Of a stretch of DNA of 64,000 bases, positions 48,494-60,135 are shown piece by piece. Position 1 is the first letter of the stretch. Each line of letters opens with the position of its first letter. The notes under the pieces are model-generated. The model searched no databases. It worked only from the letters and a program-made list of their open reading frames with translations, and was not told the DNA's origin. Origin of the DNA: Jaapia argillacea MUCL 33604 (taxonomy: Eukaryota; Basidiomycota; Agaricomycetes; Jaapiales; Jaapiaceae); the NCBI GenBank assembly GCA_000697665.1, contig KL197725.1:632132-696131 (forward strand), in the 5' to 3' direction. The translations under genes were made by a program, and so were the position numbers.

Positions 48494-50067
48494 GTGGAGC
48501 TGTTTCTTCTCGTTCCTCGACTTTCCGTTGATTGGGAATCTGGGTTCCTTTTTGTTGATCCATGCTCTTTCTCCCTTGCATTCTTTCCCCACGTCGTTAG
48601 ACGATTATGGCCCGCCCACCTTCATTCTTTTATCTATCAGCATGCGCTCCCCATGATTTCAGCTCTTATGCCTTTCACAACTTGTGTTCCGACTTCCGTC
48701 ATTATGCCTATCTATATCTGTAGCCCTAGCCGATTTACTATAAGTAGGTATCCCAGATTCTCAAGGTATAGTAGTCTGTAATCGCAATTCGACTGTAGTA
48801 CCCAAATTAGTTACCAATGTATCGACTCTCCTTCAATAGCAATATATGTCACCAGATGTTCTACTATCCGCGCGTTTGGCCAGGATTTCTGAGGCTGACT
48901 ACGAACCTGAAGTTCAAGTTGTCGTGAAGGGCCGAAGGCGGTGACCGGCATACCGGCCCGATACCCGGATTCAACCGCCAAGTTACATTATTTGCAAACC
49001 GCCCATACTTGACGTCCTCGCCCATAGACCAGCTCGTTCAGGACCATTGATTTGCTCAAGCAGATTGGCCTCCCAATGTCGTATCACAGCGCCTATCGTC
49101 ATGTCATCTCCAGAACGACATTCCAATATGAGAGTCTTCAAAGCTGGAGTTTGAGTTTTGGTCATATCATCTCCATCCGTCGCAGCAGCAATCCTGGATG
49201 ATCTTCCTTCCCACTACTATTTCCCTTCGACAATTTCCTGCTCGCATTAGGCACTTTTGAATTCTGTGGACAAGGTCTGAAGTAAGTGAATATCCTTATC
49301 TTGCATTTTGTGACTTTTTTTGGGTATTTCTCATCTGGCTGGGGTGTCGTCACTTCATCGATGTGTTTTTCTTATGGTTGAGGACGATTGTGCAGCCTCC
49401 GTCTCCTTCCTTTTGATTTTTAATCCCTTGAGGGACGAATTTTCATCCGATGCACCATGAATCATGAGCTCTGTGTGCACCCTACATGATCCCCCCACTT
49501 CGTACTACTACCCTCCGTTTGTTTGAAATAATGAAAACAGCTCTTATATCGTATTTCTAGTGCAATTGCTAAGACCAAGTTTCTCCCTAGCGACAACTAC
49601 GGTCGGCCCTATACGGCTGTCCTTAACCAGACATGCCATGTAGTATCGGAGAGAAACAAATGGGACCTCTGATTACAGTCGACACTTCTGGTTGACCAGA
49701 AAGGCTCAAATCGCGTAAACCGCATTCGACCCAGCGGTGTTGCGAACACTACAGCAGCAAGAGTCGAGTCCGCATAAGCGACCGCGGTTGGGAAATTGGA
49801 CGGGCTGCGCCCACACCGCGCTCTGCATTGACCATCAGTGGGCTCAACCACGTTTTCGTTTGAACCGCGATTGATAGCCACAGTTCGCGCTTCACGTGGT
49901 CCCTTAAGACGCGCCGCTTTGCCCGTTCTCTTTCCTTCACCTACCATCACGACTTTCCATTTCATTCTCTGTTTTTACCTTCTACACCTTTTATTTCTTC
50001 TTCTTCTTCTTCTTCTTCTTACCCTTCACCTACCTGTGCATCTGCTGGGTATATTCTGGGGCCTACC
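48494..50067. other. 3' flank of F, then upstream region of G (duplicated from 48920)
   Basis: From about 48920 onward this is the outer part of the right duplication arm. Frames shared with the left arm are explained by DNA similarity. No gene supported. Confidence 0.45.
49994..50021 (+). repeat. TTC trinucleotide tract in the leader of gene G
   Basis: About nine consecutive TTC units 50-70 bp upstream of the G start codon. The matching place upstream of gene B (about 13930-13960) has only scattered GAA/TTC triplets, so the tract expanded in one arm or shrank in the other. Confidence 0.85.
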
Positions 50068-53025
50068 ATGGATTCCACCGTGGATTTCATCATGGATTCC
50101 CTCTTGTTGCCCAGCCTCGATTCGCTTTTCCCTGAAGTGAGCTATCTGGACGACGAAGGAGGAGCATCCTTAGCGCCCTCTGAAGATACCTTGGGCTCCA
50201 CCGCATCAGCCTCGGGGAGAGTTTCAGCTGGCATGGCTGCAGGGTAAACGAACACCTCCCCCCACCGTTTTCCTCAACTCACTCACACTTATCACTCCAG
50301 AACTTCCTCGAGTATGGAACAAGGTGGCATTGCATGTCCGGTCGATGAAGACACTGTTGCAGCCCCTCATGAGCCTCAAACAATCCTAACGACGTTCGAT
50401 TCCACACCCGCGATCGCGTACCGTGGAGGTGACACCCTCGCTGGCGAGGCTGCCACTGCTCGATCTCTCGTCAACGAAGATGTCGTTTACGTATCTTCTG
50501 AGTACTGTGCAGGCCTTTCAGAAGTAGATTCAACAGATGCCACCGTGGAGGTTAGAGAAACGGCCCTCGCAGGCGAGGGGACTGGGGCGTTGGGGTTAGG
50601 GTTCCCTCAGTACGACAATATTCAATCCTGTGTCAATCCTCCAGGTACCTAATCATGACTTATCCATTACAGGTCTCATGGTATTGATCAACCACACGCG
50701 GCAGGTTGTACCCCTTCGCATTCGGGCGATGCAGCCGCCGAGCTGCTGGCTGTCTTAGACGCTTTCTATGCGGCCCAGGCTACCAAAGTCAGCCACCAAT
50801 CCCCTTCCGACGATACAATTGCCTCGACTGGTGTCGTCGATGCAGCCGCCGACCTGCTGGCTTTGTTAGACGCGATAGATGCGGCCCAGCCTACCAAAGG
50901 CAACCACCAATCCCCTTTTCACCCTGACACCAATCCATCGTCATCGACGAACTCTGGCGATGTTGATGCCACAGCTGTGGTTACTCATGCCTCCGAACGC
51001 CAAAACTCGAAGGCAGACTACGGGTTGGCGCCCTCCCACGAGCAAAGACCCCAAAGCTCCCCTCTGCCTGATGTTGCGATGTATCAGGGTGTAGTGTCCA
51101 GTTACAACACTCCGGAGTCCACTCTGAGTCCGGAGGAAGCCAGTGGCGCTGTGGACTCTTATTTCCCGATTCCATATCAAGGAGCCCCCTTTGATAGGTC
51201 TGTCCGTTTCGTATTTAATCGACGTTCCGGCTGATGATTGGCTGTTCCGTTCAGGCACCCGGCGACACAACCTCGCAACAACTTAGGTATGCCGATCCAT
51301 GAAGATCGACGCCCTGGATCTGCCGAGGTTGACACCTCTGGTGTACACGTCCAACGTGGAATCTCTCAAGGACCTTCCAACCCCGTCCCTGTAGGGTATG
51401 GAAATGGATTTGTTCAAGGACCCAACAACCCATCTCCTGCAGCCAATGCCGAGTAAGTCCCCTTCCTGATGATATTATTCTCTTTTCCTTACTCCGCATC
51501 GTGTTCAGGTATTCCCCTATTGACTACTCTCAAACCCAACCCTTTGCGGCCACCAAGGGATGGCGCAAATATGCAGCCAAGCATCGCCAAGAGTCTCGGG
51601 CTCGAGAATACGGAACTGAGAACCATATGGGGTATGTTACTGCCCATTTCACCTTTTTGAGCACCTTTCTGATGGTATTTATCCTTGCAAGGCCGTTGAC
51701 CGACTCGCAAGTCTTAAACCATACGCCGCACAGTAGCCATCATCATGCGGCTCCCATTCCTTACCCGCCAGGATTGGGTTATGGCTCTTCGATGCATAAC
51801 GATCACCTTAGGTACTTTCCCTCATCGTTTGCTGGCTATCTGCGTCTTGCTAATTGCTGCCCGATCCTCGCAGCCTCCTTGGATATCCTGCAATGCCACC
51901 GCACCAAGGCATGTCGAACCCCCCAATGGCCATGCCTCGTCCCATGTATCCGAAAGCTATTCCCCCCAGTTCCTCCATGAACATTCGGGGCGGTCGCACT
52001 AGCGTTGCAAACCCTCGTAGACCACTTCCGACACCACATAATCCTGAGCCCCAGCATCCTGTCGCTTCGACGTCTGCGACTCCCTCCCATCCCTACCCCT
52101 TCAATCCACAGATCCCCAGGGACCTTCCCCGGTATCCACCTCCTCCGGGACCTCCGCCTGGTTACCCGTTTCACAATGGTCAGGGAGGTCACACCAATGT
52201 TGTCAACCCTCGCGGACTACTTCAGGCACCACATAATCCTGAGCCTCAGCATCCTGTCGCTTCGACGTCTGCGACTCCCTCATATCCCCACCCCGTCAAT
52301 CCACAGATCCCTAGGGATCTTCCCCGGTACTCACCTCCTCCAGGACCTCCACCTGGTTATCCGTTTCATAATGGTCCAGTCCCTGAGTTGGCTCCACAAC
52401 CTGGTGGATCGAATGAAGGACAAGACGCCGCGCTCCTCGTTCCCGTTACTCTTATCAAGTCGAAGGGTACCAAACGTCGTCACAATGAGACTGACGAGGA
52501 GAAGCAGTTTACGGAATTTATCGAATTCGCCCAAAGCCTCGTAAGGACATGGAAGGCACAATTCGTCCGCGACATGCCCTGCCCGCTCCCAGGATGCAAC
52601 GTGGTACTCACGACAGACTTATCAAAGGAGGATTGGAGGGAACACATCAAGGAGCATGGTCTCGGGCAACATACCCTTATACAATGCCCTCTGTGCTTAC
52701 TGGATCCCGACGTCACGCCACCAATTCTACAGGCAATGAGCCTTGGCGAGCATCTCAAGCTTGAGATGCATTACGACTCGCATCGGGTGAAATGTCCGGT
52801 GTGTCTAAGGACTGAGTCCAGGATTGATAGTTTGAAGAGGCATATGAGGACGCCGGGGTGCCATGCCGATCCAAACAATCAGCACAGAGCGGATAAGCTG
52901 AAGGCGATGATGCGGCGACCCGACGCTCTTATTTTGCGACAAGGTTCGTTTTTTCTTGTTACTTCGTAACGTGTCCGTGTCCCTCATCGCTCTGTCTCGC
53001 AGACATTGTCAACCTCTACTCGTGA
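50068..53025 (+). CDS. Zinc-finger family protein G (intact inverted paralogue of B)
   Basis: Exons 50068-50243, 50301-50609, 50673-51197, 51255-51452, 51509-51631, 51692-51811, 51874-52943, 53003-53025 give 847 residues with no break. The first six introns are phase 2, the last phase 1. Domain order: MDSTVDFIMDSLLLPSLDSL acidic start; VDED/LAGEG-rich exon; two tandem copies of a 37-residue unit with DAAAELLAVLDAFYAAQ helix; RRPGSAEVDTSGVHVQRG; KGWRKYAAKHRQESRAREYG; LGYGSSMHNDHL; two tandem copies of a 65-residue Pro-rich unit (PVASTSATPS...GPPPGYPFHNG); KGTKRRHNETDEEKQ; fingers CPLPGC...HIKEH, CPLCLLDPD...H and CPVCLRTESRIDSLKRHMRTPGC; tail DIVNLYS on a 23-nt exon. Probably a nuclear nucleic-acid-binding protein; function unknown. 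Confidence 0.85.
50728..50949 (+). repeat. In-frame 111-bp tandem duplication in gene G
   Basis: The unit starting at 50728 (GATGCAGCCGCCGAGCTGCT) recurs at 50839 with a few changes. It codes a predicted amphipathic helix (DAAA(E/D)LLA(V/L)LDA). Gene B has a single copy. Confidence 0.88.
51992..52381 (+). repeat. In-frame 195-bp tandem duplication in gene G
   Basis: Unit 1 51992-52186 and unit 2 52187-52381 code two 65-residue Pro-rich copies, both with HNPEPQHPVASTSATPS and RDLPRY. Gene B has one copy, so the duplication arose in the right arm or was lost from the left. Confidence 0.9.
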
Positions 53026-53775
53026 TTCGTATCTCAGGAGTCTTTTTATTTTTCTCCCTCTTTCTCTTGCATTTTCAGCGTGTTTGGAATCTCGGTGTCA
53101 TTCCCAGTCTCATCCCTTTCCTTCTCGTTATCTCATTTTTATCCATTTCTCTTGGTCATTGGTTAGAATTTTTCACGATTATAGGGTCCGTTATCGCGTC
53201 CCTCCTGCCACTCATTTATTCCCCCATATGATTTTCTTTGGTTTCCGTCTCATGCATCACCATTTCTATGCCTCTCCCCACTCTTCGGTAGTTCCAGTCT
53301 CGCAAGGTTTGTGTAGCGTTAGCCATCATCAAGTGTAGTAAGTATACCTCTGTTTTTTTATCGTCTCATTAGATATAGTAGTGCCGTACTGTAGTTACCA
53401 ATGTATCCAACCTCTCTTTGCAATGTTATCGAATCATGTTTTCGCTAGGAGGAGAGGAGTGACGGTCGTCACTGGGGTCACGAGGCTGGTCACGCGGTCA
53501 CGACTGAGACCAATGATTGCATCGCGTCCTGTTTGTTGACCGCGTCGATGTTGGTGCAGCGCTTCACATCAGGTCTTCGATGATATCCAGCCTCAAAATT
53601 AAACCCCTTCCTCGACCGTGAGTCTGGTTCTCTTTCTAAGCCTGGTTTAGTGTCAGAGTGCCATGGTTTTCCTTCAGATTCCTTTGACCATTCATCCCAC
53701 ATAAAGAACACCACGCGACACAAGGCGACGAAGAACTTACCATTCCCATATAAACCCGGTCCTCTCGTTTTCAAG
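53026..53775. other. 3' flank of gene G and leader of next gene
   Basis: Up to 53443 it belongs to the duplication arm (counterpart of 10812-11238) and is strongly pyrimidine-rich, as expected for 3' untranslated sequence. From 53444 it is unique. No gene. Confidence 0.4.
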
Positions 53776-55398
53776 ATGGAATGCGACTTTGGATTTGACT
53801 ACTTTGACATGGACCACGACCCCCTCTCATCTCCTCCCGCCTCCTCCCAGCTCACTGGCTCACAGTGGGTTGCTCGAGCTCGGAGAGGACCAGAACCTCC
53901 CCAGGGTGACTTTGTAAAGTGGCAAAGCTCTCAAACGACGTGTGCTGCCCTTGGTGCTCTTATGGTGGAAGCGGCTCAACCGTCAAGAATCGGTGAGTTC
54001 TCGAACGTCGTTCACAGCCTACGTACTCACTTTAGTGGGATAGCACCTAGAGTCCCTGATTGGGATTCATCAACTTCGGCGTTTCTTTCCTCTGCATCGA
54101 AGCCACCTTCCTCATCTTCCACATCTACTGCGACGCGAACTCGACCGAGGCCAGCACCCAGGACTCGGGCGGCTGACTCCTCCGAAGCGATATCTGCGTC
54201 TAATTCAGCAACTAGCCAAGCAATCCGAGATCCTGCTCACTTTCTCAATATCGTCAAAGTTGTTTCGCATCAGATAGACGAGAATGCCAGAAAGAAGAAG
54301 AGGAGATTGGAGAAAGTGAAGGAAAAAGGGAAGGGGAAGGGTTTTGAGCTACCAAAGATGGTGGTTGGTCACTCCAAGCCCGTATCGACAAGCGTTGGCA
54401 GCGAGAAAGTGGTCAAGAAGGTTGATCACGGAGTTGGACTGAAGACAGCTGGGATCGAGCCAAAGGGCAAAGGCGTTTCCCGTGGGATGATGAGGACTAT
54501 TTCGTTGGACGTTGTCGATGTGTCTGACAACGATGGGGACGATCTCTATATGGACGTTGACACAAGTATGCGAGTCGAGCCTGGGGCCTCCACCTCCACT
54601 CACACTGGCGTCAACAATCCTGAGTCATTTTCCGTTGAACAAACATCCCACCGATCATCATCCTTCAAAACACATTCCAAAATCCCCGTTCTCCCTCCCG
54701 AAGCGCGGGTCACCCAACATTCGACATCTTCAGTGTCCATGCCTCCACCGCCCGTCCCAATCAAATCCAAGAGCGTCGCCAACCATTCCCCTTCCTCCTT
54801 CGATGGCGACGTGTCCATGACAATCGAGGAATCACCTCCAATCCCTCGTTCCCTCCGACCTTCTCCTCTCCCCTCCACTCCCCAGCCCCCACCCATCACA
54901 ACTACTAATCTGTCTAATCACCTCACCAACACTACGAAACCTCCACAACAGCTCCCCACTCCATCCCAACCACTGACCTATTCCCAAACTTCATTCGCGA
55001 CAAACTCCCGGCCACCTCCCCTTGGAATGCGACGCGTCCATTCCAATCCCTACGCGGGACTCACTCCCTCACAACAACTCCCAACAAAACAGAGGGGTTT
55101 CAAACCTCCTTTGGCCAGAGCCGCTCCTGCACCCGCTCCTCCCCGATTCACTCTCATGCAGGTTCAAGTCCAAGATAAGCCCGGCCGTTCCAAATCGACT
55201 CTTCCCACTCCAGATACTACACCTTCTCCAGCTGGTATGCGAGGTGGTAAAACCCTTCCGAACTTTGATGTCAATCTTCCCCCTCGCGTATCTGCGGGCG
55301 ATAGGCCGCCATCACCTGCACCCGCAGATGCGGACTCGAGTTATGGGGATATGTCATGGGATATGGAGATGGAGGAGGCCGTTAGACAATATGATTAG
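53776..55398 (+). CDS. Large disordered protein of unknown function
   Basis: ATG at 53776 (MECDFGFDYFDMDHDPLSSP). The frame is open to TAG 55396-55398; a likely 51-nt in-frame intron starts at the GTGAGT near 53990, giving about 523 residues. Only the first 80 residues (GDFVKWQSSQTTCAALGALM) and a segment near residue 190 (AHFLNIVKVVSHQIDENARK followed by KKKRRLEKVKEKGKGKG) look ordered; the rest is Ser/Thr/Pro-rich, with stretches of acidic residues (DVVDVSDNDGDDLYMDVD) and a final EMEEAVRQYD. The basic KKKRR could be a nuclear signal. I do not recognise the family. An upstream in-frame extension to 53650 has no ATG supporting it. Confidence 0.7.
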   Translation: MECDFGFDYFDMDHDPLSSPPASSQLTGSQWVARARRGPEPPQGDFVKWQSSQTTCAALGALMVEAAQPSRIGEFSNVVHSLRTHFSGIAPRVPDWDSSTSAFLSSASKPPSSSSTSTATRTRPRPAPRTRAADSSEAISASNSATSQAIRDPAHFLNIVKVVSHQIDENARKKKRRLEKVKEKGKGKGFELPKMVVGHSKPVSTSVGSEKVVKKVDHGVGLKTAGIEPKGKGVSRGMMRTISLDVVDVSDNDGDDLYMDVDTSMRVEPGASTSTHTGVNNPESFSVEQTSHRSSSFKTHSKIPVLPPEARVTQHSTSSVSMPPPPVPIKSKSVANHSPSSFDGDVSMTIEESPPIPRSLRPSPLPSTPQPPPITTTNLSNHLTNTTKPPQQLPTPSQPLTYSQTSFATNSRPPPLGMRRVHSNPYAGLTPSQQLPTKQRGFKPPLARAAPAPAPPRFTLMQVQVQDKPGRSKSTLPTPDTTPSPAGMRGGKTLPNFDVNLPPRVSAGDRPPSPAPADADSSYGDMSWDMEMEEAVRQYD

Positions 55399-55710
55399 TT
55401 TCTTGTATGCTTACAATAATGCTCAACCAATTGACACCATCCTGTATATCGATAGAGGGCGACGTTCACCTTCGTCTGTGTCGTTGGGGTCCATGAGCAC
55501 GCTGAGATAGCTCGAGATGGGACGCCATAATTATTCAAAACTCCAAGTGATGGTGACATACAGTCTGTCTGTTGGGCGTCTAAGAAATACAGGGAAGTTG
55601 ATGGTACAAACGAGTCAAAAAAGTTGGTGGCGATGAATAGTATCAATCCAGAAATGTGAAGAAAAGACAAAAGATGCAATATGAATGATATCTGTACAAT
55701 GTTTGGTAGC
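55399..55710. other. Convergent intergenic region
   Basis: Both neighbours end here; nothing else seen. Confidence 0.4.
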
Positions 55711-58700
55711 TTAGCGTCGTCGACGCCAGGGAGGCGTCAAGGATCCAGATGACGAACTGTCATCGCCATCGGGGTCATCAGGAAGTGCACTAGTACTTGG
55801 TTGAGGAGGGGGCTGAGGTGTGGCACCACGACTCCTCACATTCGAGCGACAAACAGGACATGTTCTCGCTGTGCGGAGCCATTGCTATACCCAACGGAGA
55901 GTAAGCATGCGACTGGCAGAAGATAAATAAAGCGCAAACCTCGAGACATCCCTTGTGCAACCAATGTCCACAGTCCGGCAGTCGGAGGACTGGATCGTCG
56001 TCGGCATACTGAGCGACGAAGGTCAGAGCTTGACTAGGATAGTGATACTTAACAAGACTCACATCGTCCAGACAGATTGGGCATCGCTTGTCAGCGTCTT
56101 CCGTCGCCCATTGACTGTAGGCGGCATTTGGCAAAGATTCGATCACATTTTCAGGTACACGTCGTGGTCTCACATCGCCAAGAGTGGCTGCGAGGGACAA
56201 CAGGCTTTCATACGAACCATCAAAGTCTTCATCACGCTGGACACGAAGATAACTCACTCAGCTTCGCCGAGAAACGGAAAGAGGGCGTTAGCACTTACAA
56301 CGTAGTCACCAAGTGTTCGAGCCAAACGACGACCAAGTCGAGGTCCAGAACCTGGAGGGAATCCAAGGAGGTCAATGAACGGTACATCGTCCAGAAACAT
56401 CTCTCGGTCTCGCATCCTTGCATGCATTGCGCGGAATCTCGCCCCTCTCTCGACGACTGGGTTTCTCCTAGGTACATCGGAGGGAGGTCCGTCACGGGTG
56501 GGGCTACGAGTGGGAGAGCGATGACGAGAAGATGTGGAGCGGTGGGCAGAATCCGGACGACTTTCAGATGCGCTTGAAGCACTCATCTCAGCAAAGTCAG
56601 ATGTACGTCCAAAGATGAGTCCCCTCCGCCTTCTGTCGCCGGCGAAGCGAGGAAGCGAAGGAGCAGCTTCCCGCCTAGTTTCCCTCTCGAGATCTACCCA
56701 AATCGCTCTTCTGCGTTCCTCGCTCTGCTCACGCTCACGCTGATATCGCTCCATAAATTGTTGTTCCCGTCGAGCATTGAAACCCTCAGGACGGAGAGTG
56801 TCGCCTGTGCGTCTGAGGCTTGGTGGAGCATCAGAGCCGGTACGAACTGGCTCTGGGAACCGTTCAGGTTGCCACCGTGGACGTGTGGTCAATAAGCGAT
56901 GCAGCTCGCTGCGTTCGGCTTCAGGAGTGGGAGGTGACGGTGGCGATATACTGATAGATGGTGAATAAGCAGGTCTTCGAGGAGGTCGAGCTGGGGGGGC
57001 TCTTGTGCGTCTATTGGTTAAGGTATGAGCATCGGGCCATGACAGAACTGAAAAGACCTCACCGCTCCATTTCAGTGTTGCGATTGTCTGCGTGATCGAA
57101 CGCCTGCAGGTAGATGAAGGTCAGGATGTGATTCGACGAGTTGCAGTCTGAGCTTACATTTGAAGACGAGTTCGTGTTCACTCGAGGTGGGATAGGTGGG
57201 ATCGGAGCATGCTCCGTTGGCAGTCCCCCATGAGAACGGGATCGATGGACCCTGGACCTCTCAGACTCTACCATTCGCATTACCGACGATCGGAATGGGC
57301 CCTCACGATAGACATTGAGGTCGATGCTCCTGTACACTGAGCTGCTGGGAGGATGATCAGAGGAAGATTCGTTCCAGGGTTCGTCAGGGATTTCTGCTGC
57401 GGTTGGGAGCGGGCGGGGAGGCTCTGCTGATGACATGGTATCTGGACGCTCCGATCGTGGCGATGGAGGTGAGAATAGAGAAGGACCAGCAAAAGACGAT
57501 CGGAAAGCCGCACGAGCCCGCAGGTCGTCAAATGGAAGGGCGGGCATTGGAGGAGACCGTGGCTCAAAGGGGTGAGGGGGTTCGTCAGGATAAATGGGCC
57601 CAAAGTCGGGAACAGTTGGGGACGAGATACGGGACCCTCTTCGGCGGAAATCGAGGGACGTAGTCCTGTTCCTGATAGAAGATGTTGACGGGGGGTCGAA
57701 TAATGAAGAACGACTCTGAGGACGATGATCAGGAATGTTTCTTGTTTCTCCAATGATGTCGGAGACATCCCAATTCGGTGATGCAGATGGTGGACGATGG
57801 TCGTCGAATAGACTCAAACCTTGGTCGTGCAATGCCAGGGATAGTCGGCTTTGAGCTGAATCGGTCCTCCTGATCCCGGTATCAGTAGATGGGTGGTTTG
57901 GACGTTGTGGATCCACCATTCCATCGAACGCTGCTGGCTCTCTCTCCGAACGAGAAAACAGGGATCGTCGACGCAATCCCTCAAGTTCTCTCTCGGATTC
58001 TGCGTTGCTTTCAACAACTGGAGAGAATTCAGGACTTTGTGCCCCTCGTCCATGTGAGAAGAGAGTTCGCGGTCTTCTCCGGATTTCCAGCGTAGGCTGC
58101 CGCCGTACAGAGGCTGCCTCGTTACTCATTTGGGTATTTTGGGCCATGTCCCTTGCGAGAGCGTCCCTGGTCAAAGAGGGGAGCATCTGCACCCGAGCAG
58201 CTCGACGCCGGCGCTCCGTAGCATCCTCGTCCGCGAAGGATGACATGGGGCGAGGGTCTCTTGGACTACTAGGATCTGGAGGATCCGTTGAGAGCAAATC
58301 GATCACCAGATCGACAAAAGAGTTACCTTCTCGAATGGGAAAGCGAGAACCAGATAGTGCATCTATAGGTGGCGGTGGAGGAGACCCCCGGTTGCGGAAA
58401 GGAGATCGACCAGAAGCGAAGGGCCCTGCAAGCAATCGATCGGTGAAAGACACATGGTAGAAATAAAAATCCCGCGCACGATTGGGTTGCTCAAGTCGTG
58501 GATCCTCGAAAAGTTCAGGCTCCCTGATCAAGTCAACAGCACTGGAACGAAGGTGACCTCCCAATATTTCATCTAGTGAATCATCCAAGTCATCAATACT
58601 TGGCAGAGGAAATCGTCTTCTGAAATGCCTGCGGGCCTCAGTTGGTCTCCCAGCTTCAGGTTGCCTCCCAGTTTCAGGCGGTGACTGGGCCGACGAACTG

Positions 58701-60135
58701 GCGCCGCGCCCCCAGGACCAGATAGAACGAGGGAGGGGTGGATTCTCTAAGTGAGGATCCCGTGGAGGTCTATCTTCATCTGAAGCCCTTGACAAAGTCT
58801 GAGGGAGCGCGTTTTGGCTTTGTCTCTCAATCCTCATATGCGGAGTAGTCTCTGCAGAATGTGACTGGCTGACTGAGGGGATATCCGAATGCCGACGCGA
58901 GGGAAACCCTCCTGGGCGGTCCCGATCTAAAGCAGCCCACCATGGGGGGCCAGGATCAAAGTCGCCAGAGTCAGCGTATGATGACGAGGGTGGGACTTCA
59001 TCATTTGAGGTGGAAGTCATGGAGTCGGGCAGAGAAGATGATGGAGGTATTGGGACCTCGCGAAACATATCCGATAGCAACCGCTGGCGGCGCATGTTCC
59101 TCGAGGAATCTGGACGTGCACCCGGCTCGCGAGAGGTTGGTGGACCGGGACTGCGAGTGCTTCCAAGCGAAGAGGCACGATGATGGTGACTAGTTTGTGT
59201 TTCAAAAGGGGCAGGTGAACGAGGGCCAAATAAGGACTCCCGAGCATCTTCATCGGATGCTACAGATGATATCAGATTCAGATTCGTCAACTAAGACAGG
59301 ACAAAGACTTACGAGGATAACGCTCAAGTGCCCTTCGCCTGTCATGACGGCTCCATGGAGGTCGAGGAAGATCCTCGCGAGGGTTGGCCGGCGGAGGTTG
59401 AGGACGATGAGGCTGAGACGAGTGGAAGCTATGACGAAATTCAGGACGAGGAGGGAGGTGGTTCATGGTCTCCATAGGATCACCAGGCGGAAGCAAGAAA
59501 GTGACAGCATTATTGTCTGGACGGTTACGAGGGTTACGGGGGTTACGAGGTGGTGGGCGGAGGGGTGCCAAAGTGGGTGGCGAAGGTGAACGATGAGGCT
59601 CAAAATGTAGAGTAGCAGGGGATCTCCTCAGGATGGATATATGACTGTCGAATGCATTAAAGCGCTCCATCGAAGTTCTATAAGGCTCGACCTCCTCGGG
59701 AAAGGCGAACGACGGTATGGTGGGTGGATAGGAAGGTGGTGCATCATCTATTTCCATGTCCACATTCTGCGGGACACTGTCTTCGGTGGTATCCAATAGA
59801 ACATCGGAGCGCAGAGCCACTGGCTCCAGTCGGCGCTGGCTTTGGGAGAGCGAGACGTCCGACTCATCCGAGAAGGCGGTTACGCTGCTTGATGCTTGAC
59901 TAGACGGACCCAAGGACATACTGGAACCTCCGCTACCGCTATCATCTCTGGATGAGCGACTCTCACTCCTTGGGCGTTTCTGCCTGTCCCTCTCGCCACT
60001 GTCGACCCGGCTCCCACTGCTAGCGCTGTCACTCGATAGATCCGATTCAATATTGAGCTGTTCAAAGGAGCGTTTGACTGATCCAGTATGCGGAGACAAT
60101 GGAAATCGACCCTCAGTACGAAGGTCATCAGCCAT
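55711..60135 (-). CDS. RING-H2 protein, putative E3 ubiquitin ligase with very long disordered N-terminus
   Basis: ATG at 60135 (MADDLRTEGRFPLSPHTGSV); stop TAA at 55711-55713. About 1,390 residues over roughly six exons, mostly two giant exons (60135 to about 59335 and about 59280-57060). Nearly all is Ser/Pro/Arg/Asp-rich and predicted disordered, with repeated RRR and RSP-type patches and short ordered patches (for example DDLDDSLDEILGGHLRSSAV, ARDFYFYHVSFTDRLLAGPF). Near the end: RRLARTLGDYV, SYESLLSLAATLGDVRPRRV, VIESLPNAAYSQWATEDADK, then RCPICLDD, VAQYADDDPVLRLPDCGHWL, HKGCLEQWLRTARTCPVCRS: a complete RING-H2 (C-x2-C...C-x-H-x2-H-x2-C...C-x2-C) interrupted by two introns. It lies 1.9 kb from the UBC13 gene on the same strand. 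Substrates unknown. Confidence 0.88.

Larger units (their letters stand above)
48920..53443 (+). repeat. Inverted segmental duplication, right arm
   Basis: Counterpart of 10812-15008 in opposite orientation; see that entry for landmarks. It is about 330 bp longer than the left arm; two internal tandem duplications in gene G (111 and 195 bp) and a longer TTC tract explain most of this. Similarity ends at about 53443, after GTTATCGAATCATGTT. Confidence 0.9.
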
